Source: Kitagawia praeruptora
Lineage: Eukaryota; Streptophyta; Magnoliopsida; Apiales; Apiaceae
NCBI GenBank assembly: GCA_037693485.1
Contig: CM075354.1
Location: 144,421,001 to 144,485,000, forward strand
Direction of reading: 5' to 3'
DNA length: 64,000 nt
Shown here: piece by piece, positions 46,601 to 58,377 of the stretch
Layout: each line of letters begins with the position of its first letter
Numbering within the stretch: the stretch's first letter is position 1
Notes under the pieces: generated by a model
What the model saw: the letters and a program-made list of their open reading frames with translations, nothing else
Told to the model about the DNA's origin: nothing
Database searches by the model: none
Program-made: the position numbers and the translations under genes

Positions 46601-47775
46601 ATACAGAAATTACGAAAAAAATATATATAAGCGTCTACAAACAACGATCTACACATATATGCTATCAACAACAATTAATAATCAACCGAAATTCAATAAT
46701 GAATTTAAGCCGAAAATTAAAAGTTACCAAAACAACGATTTGTTGATGAAATCGGATAGAGGGTTGAGAGAGGATCGATTTGGATATTTATGCGATCAAT
46801 TTGAACCCCAAAATCAATACAAACGGAGGATTTGATTGTGGTGGCGGTGAAAATATGAGAGAGATACAGGGGAGAGACAGATGAGAGGAGAGAGACGGGG
46901 GTGGGGGTGGTCTGCGCGTGAGAGAAAAGTAGAGGGGAAGAGAATTGGTCGGGGGAATAATTGGGGGGGTATACGTGTAGTTTAGGATTAGGATAGATTA
47001 GGATATAGATTAAAACTTATATAATTAATAATCTAACATCCCATAAATAATATTTGGTCCATAATTAAATTAGTTGGTCTCAAAATTGTCAACTAAATAA
47101 TTAGCGGGTGAAAATAATAAATTCCTATTTCATAAATAAAATGAATGAATATTTTTCAAAATCATTTATTTAATCCCGAAATAATTCATTCGGATAAAAC
47201 TGGAAATTTTATTCTTTCCAAAAATTAAAATAACTATGCACAAAATTTTTATAATTCCCGGATTGCTCAGAAATATAAAAATACATAATTTTCGAATATT
47301 TTCGTAACACTCCCAAATATCAATGGGGACAGGATAAGATACCGGGTACAATATTTGCACGGGAAAAATAAAGTTTTGATCCCAAAAATTCTAAAATAAT
47401 CTCAATTTATCAAAAATGTAAAAATACTAAATTTTTGAATAGTTTGATAATTTACACAAATAAACAATTGCACACGGGTAGAATACCGGGTATAATTTTG
47501 GTACAAATAAAATACTAACTCGATCCATAAAATTTTAAAGTGAACTCAATTTAACAATATCGATATTAAAAAAATCGATTTTTAATAAAATAAAAAAAAA
47601 ATACTTACACAAACAGTATCAAATAGGGTCTACCCGAATAACATATTGGCAATTAAACACCTACAAGCATTCAATAAGAATAAAATATTCATAATATTAT
47701 TTCTCCTTAATTGAAAAACCAATAAAATATTTAAATAAGAATAATAATAAATTCCTGAAATTCCGGGTTGTTACA
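43664..47775 (-). repeat. 3' LTR of the large-LTR element (4112 bp)
   Basis: Near-identical to 49138-53239. It contains an AATTAATT-rich low-complexity tract (about 45885-46110) and a stretch rich in TTCCGGCGA (about 46250-46590). Small frames in it are duplicated in the other LTR and have no recognisable product. Confidence 0.95.
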
Positions 47776-49137
47776 ATCTTCCCTCCTTATAAGGATTCCG
47801 TCCTCGGAATCTGCTGGGGAAAATCTTCAGGGTTCCTTAACTTCTTCATCATCAACACTTGCTTTACAAAACTGGGGGTAGTGTTCCTTCGTAAATAATT
47901 TCTCCAAAATCTCAATTCAACTATAGGGTCTCTATCTAACACAGTTATCACTGCAGTCTTACAACCCATCATTATTCGTTTCAAATATGGCTCGACCAAC
48001 TTTCCATTAACATAATATCCTTGATAGAGAGAGAGAGAGAGAGAGAGAGAACTGATTCCATTGATATGTCACTGATATTCTAATCATTTTAGGACTCGTT
48101 CTTACTCTTGGCGATTCCGTTGCGAATCTAATTTCTATCTGCGAATTTTGCTTATCCTGACCTGATTGGCATACCCTTGAAATTCAATAGAGATAACAAA
48201 AATCATAAAATTTTGAAGAGAACAGATTCCATATCATAGCAAATGTTCCACAATTGTGGTTATGAATTTTATGAATTTTAAAGCAACCTGATTTGAAATA
48301 AGAGAATAACTGAGAGATCAATATGATCACATGAACCCAATGTTGTGTGTCTTAGCTCCGACAATTACAAATAAAGGTGGCCAGCCTTCTTGTAATACAC
48401 AACACACCAGTGATGGCGTCCCATCCAACTTCTATCACACAGACAGATATACCTGGTGTCCCCTATAAATAGGGTTGTTCGTCTCAGTAGGAATACAGAG
48501 ATATGAAAGGAATATGAAATCAAATTAATAACTGATGTTTTCGGACAAATAATTCTCTGAAGCACATTTTGGATTAAAAACTGAAAAAAAATTCCAAAGG
48601 TGTTATTTTTGAGAAAATGAATAACCAAAAAGAAAGTACCGAACAAGTGGTACTATATTGTAAATAAAGTTATTAACCACTGGAGAAAACAAAAAGTTCA
48701 AATTCAAAATGTCACTATTAGAAGAGGAGATATATCTTTTAACAAATGCCTCTGTAGGTGGAATATCAAAATAATTCATAGAAAGGAAAGGTATTGCCAA
48801 GGTCTCTACTTATATCTTCATTGTCAGTTCCTTCGATAACTCGTCATTCGATTTTAATCGTCTTCCTTTCCACGTTGCACCGATATCGATATCGTATGTC
48901 ATCGTCAACTCGTAATAATTTCTGAAGATTCCACAGTAAACATCTCCATTCACAAGGCGGTCTATCCAGCTCAGCACAACTATCTCAAACGAGTACTCTA
49001 ATCTTAACATACTAATTGGTACTATATCCAATAGTCCAACAGGAACTCTACATGAGCTCTGACGTTCCTTACTTAGCTATACACACTCCTACACACTCTC
49101 GTTTCTAGTTCACTATAACCTCAGCTCTGATACCAAC
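47776..49137 (-). other. Internal region of the large-LTR element
   Basis: Begins with the polypurine tract AGGAGGGAAGAT (minus strand) and ends at the PBS. A minus-strand frame at 47787-47999 (VEPYLKRIMMGCKTAVI, VELRFWRNYLRR) is the only notable coding trace, extends a little upstream, and is unassigned. A GA microsatellite of about 12 units is at 48026-48050. The rest is non-coding. Confidence 0.6.
49124..49135 (-). other. Primer-binding site of the large-LTR element (tRNA-iMet)
   Basis: TGGTATCAGAGC on the minus strand, 2 nt inside the LTR end. Confidence 0.88.
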
Positions 49138-52100
49138 TGTGACACCCCCCAAATCCGGGGTCAGGAGATTTGGTTGTCACGCGAAAATCCTCAAAATAAA
49201 ACATTTGCTTAATAATAATCATTCACCTGTGATTGACCAACACTGGAAATATAACATCTGTGACCCCAAACATACCAAGATCTTTTAAGGTTATAGGGCT
49301 AGAAACAAGAATCCAAATTCCATTAGATAAAAACATTCCTTCTTTACCACATTCTCTTTGATCAAATCTTAAACCACTGGTGTAACTTCGATAAGAAGTA
49401 CGCCAGGCCAACTAAAGTAGTACATAATAATAATAAATATTAGAACTCAATTATATAAATAGATCTTACACTAATTGCAGACATCCTGAGCAAAGTCATC
49501 TTCGAAATAGCATCATGCTTCTTCTCTTTCTGAGCTGTGCGGATACGTCTCGCCAAACTACCTTACTGAAATGTTAGAATTTACAACAACAAGTATGAGC
49601 GAAAGAAATGCTCAGCAAGCGTATAAAAATTTTGATAAAAAAAAACCAGGATAAGTGGGGCATAAAATCAATTGAAATGTAAAACAGTTTATAGAGAAAA
49701 CTGAATCAACAACTGTGATATAATTCAAATCATAACTGAAATCATTTGGCATGTCATAAAAATGAATCATCTGCCAATTCACAATATATAATAGCCATTC
49801 TGGCGATATGGATTGGATATACATAACTGAAACACCATTGCCCCCTGATCAGGTTCAAAAGCAATGGGACCACTTTATACAACCACCGAATACCTTCCTA
49901 TCCGCGTGGGTATAAAGAGGATTTCTGGGGTACCCAAAATAGGCAAGTAATGTTAGCCTATAGGAAGATGGTATGGTTACCATATCCTCCTTAAATATAG
50001 CTGGACCAACTACTCGATGTGGCCTCCTACGCTTTACTATTTTCCAATCCAATAGAGCAATTTCCGAATTCAACAGGAAATGCTTAGTTTTAAATACAGG
50101 TCATATCCCATTATTACTACGATAATGAGGATATGAAGAGTTTATCTGAAACAATTCCCCACATCAAGGGTACCAATATCAAGCAACTGTGTTCGCACAA
50201 AAATAATTAAGAATCACAAATAGCTCTGAACAATAGCTATTCATCATGATATGAATCAATGAAACATAAAATAAAAAGTGTTTAAGATGATAAAGAAAAT
50301 ACTTGCCTCTGGTCCTTAGCTATTTCGTAGCACCGAAGTAATACAACTATCTTTTTCTTCTATCTCACGTCATCATGTCCTCTGTTTTAATCATGCTTTG
50401 GTTTACGCTTTAGCGGTTGCCACGAGTCTAATCCGTCGACATCGAGCCCGCGCGTCTACCTCTATAGTCAAACATAAGCTGATACTTCAGTCTCCGGACG
50501 ACAATTCTGATATTCTTATAACGCTTATAAACTCAAAAGTTTTAACCTTACTTACCAAAATCTCAGTTGAAAGAAAACAATCGGAAATGTCCCCTTTGAA
50601 CATAGACGTTTTCCCGGTGTTAAAACACCTCACAAGTAACCCAGCAATTCCACAAACAATATCTTCATCTCCAACCTTCTTCATTACAATCCACAAACAA
50701 TACTGCATCCATCTTCAAACTTCTTCATAACCCACAAAGAATATTTCATCCATCCCCAACCTCCTTTATTAAACATCTACTTATCTCCGCCAACAAACCT
50801 AAGTCAATACTCACCAATTAATCCCCGTAAAAATATAATTAATCTGACAATCTTAATCAGTAACTCAAAAGAAAACGTTGTTTACCTCTAAAGACATCTT
50901 ATAATATAAATCATATACACAGTTAAGCACACATTAAATATATATCGGTCAAATCTCGATTTATAATCTAATCCTCAAAATATAATACCTAGATAATTCA
51001 CCTTGCACGTACAACAACTCGATAAATAGATCACATAATCACATAGCACGTAATAAAGTCGAAAACTCTTTTTGAAGAATATTTGATCTTCATTTTACAA
51101 AAATTTTGAATACAGAATATTTTTGGATTGAAGATCAATCACTTTTCTAGAATTTACAGAATTAAACAAATAATTAAATAAATAAATATTTTACATACAA
51201 TCATGACTCAATATCGACTCACACATTTGATTTTCTAATTTTAAAATATTTTCCAAATTTTTAGAAATCAAATCATTTCCATTCAAAAAAAATATTTTTG
51301 TTCTCTTAGAACAAGTCGTCTCGTTTTTCTTTCTAAAAACGTGAATCGAAAATAATTAAGATCAATTAAAATTAATCAAAATTAATTAATAATTAATTAA
51401 TAGAATTAATCAATTAATTATCAAATTAATCGATTAATTGAATTAATTAAATCATTAACTCAAATTAATTAAGATCAATTAAAGTTAATCAAATTTTAAC
51501 AAAATTAATCAAAATAAATAATTAAATAAATTAATCAACTAATTATTTAAAATAATTAATCAATTAATTATTTTAATTAATTTATGAATTTTGGATTTTA
51601 TTAAAGATTTTTAAATTTTTAGAAAATATTTAATTTAAAAACGGTTTTCTGAAATCAATTTTAGGGTTTGAAAGATCAAAGCCCCAATTTTCAAGAACAT
51701 AGTCGGAAAATTGAAGAACATCGCCGGAGTTCCACAGAATCCGGCGACGTCTGCAGATTCCGGCGATTTAACAAAATTCCGGCAACACTCTCACAGTCCA
51801 GAAACTATTTTCTTAACCCCTTATCACTCCATATTAGCATACCACAATTACTGAACCAAATTACTACTCAAAAACCGAAGTACAACACCAAAATCCGGCG
51901 GAACAGAACTTTTCCGGCGAAGTAAAATAAAGCCCAGAAAAATCTACCAAAAATATATGTTACACTACATGCCGCAATCTATTTATACATACAAACAGAA
52001 TTTAAAACCAACAATTACAAAACGAATTCCGGCCACCTCAACAATTTTCCGGCGAAACAAAAATCACACAGAAATTAAGAAAAAAATATATATAAGCGTC

Positions 52101-53239
52101 TACAAACAACGATCTACACATATATGCTATCAACAACAATTAATAATCAACCGAAATTCAATAATGAATTTAAGCCGAAAATTAAAAGTTACCAAAACAA
52201 CGATTTGTTGATGAAATCGGATAGAGGGTTGAGAGAGGATCGATTTGGATATTTATGCGATCAATTTGAACCCCAAAATCAATACAAACGGAGGATTTGA
52301 TTATGGTGGCGGTGAAAATATGAGAGAGATACAGGGGAGAGACAGATGAGAGGAGAGAGACGGGGGTGGGGGTGGTCTGCGCGTGAGAGAAAAGTAGAGG
52401 GGAAGAGAATTGGTCGGGGGAATAATTGGGGGGGTATACGTGTAGTTTAGGATTAGGATAGATTAGGATATAGATTAAAACTTATATAATTAATAATCTA
52501 ACATCCCATAAATAATATTTGGTCCATAATTAAATTAGTTGGTCTCAAAATTGTCAACTAAATAATTAGCGGGTGAAAATAATAAATTCCTATTTCATAA
52601 ATAAAATGAATGAATATTTTTCAAAATCATTTATTTAATCCCGAAATGATTCATTCGGATAAAACTGGAAATTTTATTCTTTCCAAAAATTAAAATAACT
52701 ATGCACAAAATTTTTATAATTCCCGGATTGCTCAGAAATATAAAAATACATAATTTTAGAATATTTTCGTAACACTCCCAAATATCAATGGGGACAGGAT
52801 AAGATACCGGGTACAATCTTTGCACGGGAAAAATAAAGTTTTGATCCCAAAAATTCTAAAATAATCTCAATTTATCAAAAATGTAAAAATACTAAATTTT
52901 TGAATAGTTTGATAATTTACACAAATAAACAATTGCACACGGGTAGAATACCAGGTATAATTTTGGTACAAATAAAATACTAACTCGATCCATAAAATTT
53001 TAAAGTGAACTCAATTTAACAATATCGATATTAAAAAAATCGATTTTTAATAAAATAAAAAAAAATACTTACACAAACAGTATCAAATAGGGTCTACCCG
53101 AATAACATATTGGCAATTAAACACCTACAAGCATTCAATAAGAATAAAATATTCATAATATTATTTCTCCTTAATTGAAAAACCAATAAAATATTTAAAT
53201 AAGAATAATAATAAATTCCTGAAATTCCGGGTTGTTACA
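49138..53239 (-). repeat. 5' LTR of the large-LTR element (4102 bp)
   Basis: Same termini as 43664-47775. Small differences include lost TTAAT-type bases near 49388 and a 4-bp deletion near 51520. Confidence 0.95.
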
Positions 53240-54253
53240 GCCTCAGCCCAAAAACATGTAGGCATTTTTGCATCAAGTAACATTGTTCTAGCAGCCTCAA
53301 TTAGAGTTCTATTCTTTCTCTCAACAACCTCATTTTGTTGTGGAGTCCTTGGAGCTGAGAATTGCTGTGAAATACCATTCTCTTTACAGAATGCTTCAAG
53401 TATGGCATTTCTGAACTCTGTTCCATTATCACTTCTCAGTGCAATCACACTTGCATTGTTGGCCTTTGCTTTCTTGTCAACTTTCTTTATATGCTCAATG
53501 ATTACTTGTGGAGCCTCATCTTTTGATGCCAGAAATTCTACCCATGTATACCTTGTAAAGTCATCAACCATCACCAAAACATACTTCTTTCTTCCTAGTA
53601 ACATAATATTGACAAGCCCAAACAAATCCATGTGAATGAGTTGTAGAGGCTTGGTTATTGATGTCACTGTCTTTGACTTGTGGCTTGATCTTTTCATTTT
53701 TCCTTTTTGACAAGCCTCACACACTCCTTCTTGACAGAATTCAAGTGTGGGCATGCCTCTCACTAACTCTCTTTTGACTAGAGAATTAATGGCTTTGAAG
53801 TTCAGGTGTGATAGTTTCTTGTGCCACAGCCAACAATCTTCATTTGATGCTTTTGAGTAAAAGCAACAAATTTTGTCCTTGTTTGTAGAGTCCATATTGG
53901 CTACAAACAGGCTTCCCTTTCTTACTCCAGATAGAGCAAAATCACCAGTCTTCTTGTGGGTGATCAAACATTCATCTTTGTCAAAATCCACCTTGAATCC
54001 CCTATCAGTAAACTGACCAACACTTAGCAGATTATGCTTGAGCCCCTCCACTAGTGTTACATCTTCAATGATGACATTACCAACTTTCAACATGCCATAT
54101 CCCAATGTGTTACCCATGCTGTCATCTCCAAAAGCAACCATTAGGCCAGCCTTTTCCTCATACTGTGATAGCAGGGCCATATCACCAGTCATATGATTTG
54201 AGCATCCACTGTCCAAAATCCACATGACCTTCTTTTCATTTTCTTTGCCCTGC
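53240..54253 (-). pseudogene. pol: Copia-2 pol, 5' part: protease and integrase
   Basis: Read on the minus strand from a TGTTTGCAG|GGC junction at about 54253: protease DSGCSNHMTG, pre-integrase HKKLSHLN and CEACQKGK, integrase with MDLFG, RSDNGTEF and VVERKNRTL, and FWAEA at the insertion point. The usual integrase glycine in the PQQNG motif is glutamate here (PQQNE), and the usual GPV is GLV, so decay by substitution is also visible. The large-LTR element splits it from 41422-43663. The gag frame ends at 54266 in a different frame. Confidence 0.94.
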
Positions 54254-54265
54254 AAACATAAGGTA

Positions 54266-56766
54266 TTACTTTGCCTTTGGTACCCAAACAAGTTTGGGTC
54301 CATGTGACTTAGAAACAGTTTTATCATAAACAACATGCTTGTCAACTTTCTTGGCATTAGTCTTCTTGTCACTGTTAGAAGTCTTAGAACCTGAGGTTTC
54401 AGACTTAGCTGACAGAGGTACCTTCCTAGCTTTAGGAGGACTCGAAGACTTTGACCTGGTGTAGTGTGTGTGAGAATTGTGACTGATACAACCATCAATG
54501 AATTGCCTTCTCAGATTGAAACAGCTAGTCATCACATTCATGTTGCATGGCATACAGTCAAATTTATCACAAAATGGAGCATCTCTATGTCTTAGAGGCA
54601 CAGAACAATCATAGAAAGGTTTGGACACACTACCAACAGGTTTCTTGCATGCATGAGTTAAATGATTGGTACTGAAACAGTTCTGACAAGTTTTCCTAGG
54701 GGCATTAGGCATATAAGCATAGTTGTTATCCTTGTTAATCCCTAACTTGCCATTTCTGTTCTGTTTCTTCTTAGTCACTTTCTTTTCTGATTCACTCTTC
54801 CCAGCTGAAACAAACTTAACAAACTTCTTAGGTCTTGGCCTATCAACTACTGGCTCCTTGGCTTTTGACTTGACACTCTCACTCTTGGAAGATGCTTGTT
54901 GTTCATTTGATTGTGCCTCATCCTCATCATTCAACATTTGTTTGATGAGTAAGGCATCCTCATCAATTTCAAATGTTGGTTCCTTAAAAATTGGATTTTC
55001 AGTCTTTTTCAAAATGTGAGGCACTTCCTCATGAACAACTGTGTCATCTTCAATGACAACATAGCCTTTTCTCTGTTTAAGAGTGTCATAATCAAGTCCA
55101 ATAGCAGCCTTGGGTTTTGCTTCAATTTTCTCACAGTAGGATTTCACTAGACCAGATGATTTCTTGAAAGTTTTTAGTTTGAATTCATTTTCAGCTAATT
55201 CATCCCTAAGAGCCTTTTCAACCTGACTAGCACACAAAACCTTATTCTGCAGATATTCAACTTCTTTCTTAAGTTTTCAATTTGCATAGCAGTTAGCTCA
55301 AGTTCCTCATTCTTTTTGGTTAACATTTCATTTCTAGTAGACAGTTTAGCAATCTCTTCATTAGCAGCAGTCATACTAGTATAAATGTTAAACATTTCAA
55401 CGGATAGTTGTTCAATCATGCATTTATACTTTGAAACAGACATATCTATAGTAGTGAGAGATGGTACCTGAGAATCAGATGGAGATGGGTCATCCTTGGA
55501 ATTGGCCATCAAGGCATAATTACAGAATTCTTGCTCCTCTCCATCACTGTCAGAATCATCCCAGCACTTCCCTTCAGCTATGTAGGCCTTACCTTGTGTC
55601 TGCTTTTTCAGAAGGTCCTCATACTTAGCTTCAAGCTCAAGATAATCTCTATCCTTCTTTTTAGGCTTCTTGCATTCACTGGCAAAATGCCCTAGGTCAT
55701 TGCATCTATAGCACCTTACAGATGACCTATCCACATGGCTGGTTTTAAACTTATTCTTGTTTGGTTTCATAGGTGCCTTGCTTTTGTTGAATGAATGGTT
55801 TTGGGTTTTGGGTTTGAAGGGTTGATTCCTTTTGAATCTGATGTTTGGAAATTTTCTGGCCATAAAAGTATATGAAGTGTTTTCCATCCCATCTAGTTCT
55901 TCAAGAGTGTAAAACTCTTCTTCCTCCTTCTCCTCAACAGGTTCACTTACCTCAGGTTCAGTTTCTTCCTCTTCTACTACCTCCTCTATCCTTAACTGGC
56001 TTGTGGAAGCTTCTAGGTCTTGAATAGATTTGTTGACAATCAAGGCACATGATGTGTTTACCATTCTGCCTTGATTGGCTTGGATAGCCCTTTTCTGAAG
56101 CAACTCAAGCTCATGAGTTTTTAAAACTCCATAGAGCACATCATATGTAACTTTGTTCAAATCTCTTTCCCTTAGAGAAATGACCCTTTGCTCTAGATGG
56201 TTTGGTGAGGATAGCAGAAACTTCATGTTTAACTCCTTGGTACTGTAAACCTTGCCATTCATCTGCAACTCAGTAACTAGCTTGTGAAATCTCTCAAACA
56301 TCTCAGTAATGCTTTCCTTGGACTGTGCCATGAAAGCTTCATACTGTGTGACCAGTATCTATTTCTTGTTTTCCTTAACCTCATCAGTTCCTTCACACAA
56401 CACCTCAATGTGATCCCACATTTCTTTGGCAGATGTACATGATGCAATGTTTGCAAACATTGACATGTCCATAGAATCAATGATAAGCAACATGAGGTGG
56501 CTGTCAAGAGCAACCTTCTCCCTTTCTGATTCTGTCCATTTTGATGGATCCTTGGCCTCATAAGATCTTGGGATAGTTGTGGTTCCAACAGTCTTCTCTG
56601 GTATCTCTTGTTGTGGAACAAAAGGACCATTCTTGAGAATCTCAGGATACAAAGGATGAGAGGCTTTGATGAACAACATCATCTTTATCTTCCAGAGGTT
56701 GTAATTCTCTTTGTCAAACTTAGGGACCTTCACCGTTCCTGTAGTCTTTGGTGTATTCAAACTCAT
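54266..56766 (-). pseudogene. gag: Copia-2 gag, one stop and one frameshift
   Basis: The ATG at 56766 lies 32 bp inside the PBS. The N-terminal part (FDKENYNLWKIKM, NGPFVPQQE, SCTSAKEMWDHIEVL) is a copia capsid domain, interrupted by a TAG at 56359-56361. After it come FHKLVTELQMNGKVY and an acidic EEE-rich region, the knuckle CYRCNDLGHFASEC, and a leucine/glutamate-rich coiled coil. A 1-nt deletion near 55275-55285 moves the frame. The second knuckle CQNCFSTNHLTHAC and a lysine/serine-rich tail follow, ending in WVPKAK at 54266. Two point lesions only, so the ancestral Gag of about 830 codons is easy to trace. Confidence 0.92.
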
Positions 56767-56797
56767 GATCGTTTTTCTGTTTTTGAATAAACAGCCC

Positions 56798-56809
56798 GCT
56801 CTGATACCA
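56798..56809 (-). other. Primer-binding site of Copia-2 (tRNA-iMet)
   Basis: TGGTATCAGAGC on the minus strand, 2 nt inside the 5' LTR. Confidence 0.92.
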
Positions 56810-56811
56810 CT

Positions 56812-58103
56812 TGTTGAGTATTGAATACGATAAAAGAATACAGAGGGGGGGTGAATGGATTCTTGAACTTTTCTTCTTCGAGTCTATGTAGCAAGAGTGT
56901 TTGTGTGTGCAAGATTGAAGGTGCGGATAAAGAATAACACAAAACACAATATCACTTTAATCTAATGTATTATTAGATAAAGGTTGCTACAATCTGTGAA
57001 TACAAATGATAGTATTCTCAGCTTCATTTTTCTCAGAGAGATACAACTTAGTGTATGAAAAACTTGACTCACAAAGTTACTAAGTTAATTGACTAAAGAA
57101 GTGAGGTTGTATCCTTATAGAACATGGATACACCCTACTTACTACAAATAAGGTAGTTGAACAAATTACTTTCTAGTCTGTCTATCCTTTTTGAGTAAGT
57201 GTCCAAACGGTTACAGATTTGACTTTGAAAAGCCTGTTCAGATCCACTTCTTTAGCCCCTTGTCTCTTCTATATCTCTCCAAGCTTCCTTGTAGGCTTTC
57301 CAGAGCACGTTACAGATTGTGGTCCATAAAGTGCATTGGCTTGTTGCAGGTTTCTGACTTGTACAATTTCTTCAGTATTTTGTCTCCAAGAATGTATTCG
57401 AGAAGTGACTAAGTAGTTGATTCGAGAACTAGAATTGACTTGATCGATAACTCTGAGTTCTCGAACACTGTTATATTGACATATCGAATTACTTCTCGAA
57501 TAGCTCTTTTCTTCAGGATTCCTTGAGTTGTCGAATAGAACACTTGACTTGTCGAATCCTTGAGATATCGAATAGCTTTCTGAGTCCTTGAGATATCGAA
57601 TGGAACTTTGACTTGTTGACTCCTTGAGAACTCGAATACTGCTTTGACTTGTTGACTTCCTGAGTTCTCGAATAGAGTACATAGACATATCGAATCTCTG
57701 AGATATCGAATGAGATATCGAACAGTGTATTCAGAGATATCAAATAGTGTCTTGAGATATCGAATCCCTGACTTCTCGAATGCTTGACTTATCGAATAGA
57801 CAAATATACTTCTCGAATTGGTACTTAGGCAAATTCTTCATTTCTTCAAATCCCAACTGTGATTATTTGACAGTCTTTATCTTCTTGCTTGAGGCATGAA
57901 CCTTGGAACTTCTTTCAAGTATTATTCTAGACTCTATAAGTACAGTTACACAACTAGGATTTGATGTCTACTACAAGTACAATACAAACAGAAACTCTAC
58001 AACTAGAGGTTCCCTCAGTTAAGAGGTCATGTAAGTAATGCAAAGCATTACAAACAATTAGGCTTGTTATTAGATGTATACAGGCATGCCTCTGTGACTA
58101 ACA
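56812..58103 (-). repeat. 5' LTR of Copia-2
   Basis: 1292 bp, with the same array of TCGAAT motifs at about 57395-57815 upstream (minus sense) of a TATA-like CTATAAGG at 57113-57120. Confidence 0.95.
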
Positions 58104-58377
58104 TGTTGAATAATATTGGTTATATATTAATAATATTATATTTGTTTAGTATTTAAAAAATAATTATTTTGAATAATATTTGTTGTCACCTTACTTAGAC
58201 ATTTTAATACCGGTTAACATGATTTATTTGGGAGGGATTGGAGGTCTTATTTAAATGTTGGAGGAGAGTATTGAAGATTATATATTGTATCATAAAATTC
58301 TATTAAGACTTTTTTCTAATATCTTAAAATTTTAGAGTCATTGAAGCTCTTCTTTGAGATGAATTGTTAAAAAATAA
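58104..58377. other. Relic copy 2 intron-like segment between Copia-2 and the Helitron
   Basis: Paralogous to 6350-6563 joined to 17172-17232. It includes the empty target site of the Athila-like element at about 58302. Confidence 0.7.

Larger units (their letters stand above)
43664..53239 (-). mobile_element. Non-autonomous large-LTR Ty3/gypsy-like element (LARD-like)
   Basis: Two 4.1-kb LTRs flank only 1362 bp of internal sequence. Target duplication GCCTC at 43659-43663 and 53240-53244. Minus-strand LTR termini are TGTAACAACCCGG...GGTGTCACA, a form I associate with Tekay/Del chromoviruses. The PBS (tRNA-iMet) lies at 49124-49135 and a polypurine tract at 47776-47790. No gag or pol domain is recognisable. 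It is inserted in the Copia-2 integrase. The LTRs differ at only about 15-20 sites in 4.1 kb by eye, so it is younger than its host element. Confidence 0.92.
31065..58103 (-). mobile_element. Copia-2: SIRE/Maximus-like Ty1/copia element with two nested insertions
   Basis: LTRs of 1294 bp (31065-32358) and 1292 bp (56812-58103) with target duplication TGTTG (31060-31064 and 58104-58108), and the uninterrupted paralogous site at about 6347. The minus-strand order is 5' LTR, PBS, gag, pol, spacer, third ORF, polypurine tract, 3' LTR. Removing the nested CACTA (3359 bp) and the large-LTR element (9576 bp), each with one target copy, leaves about 14.1 kb, a normal size for this group. Gag, pol and the third ORF all carry stops or frameshifts. 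Confidence 0.95.

Noticed and set aside
46203..46746. Two plus-strand frames of 84-85 codons, repeated at 51668-52211
   Set aside because: LTR sequence with CCGGCGA repeats; biased composition, no domain.
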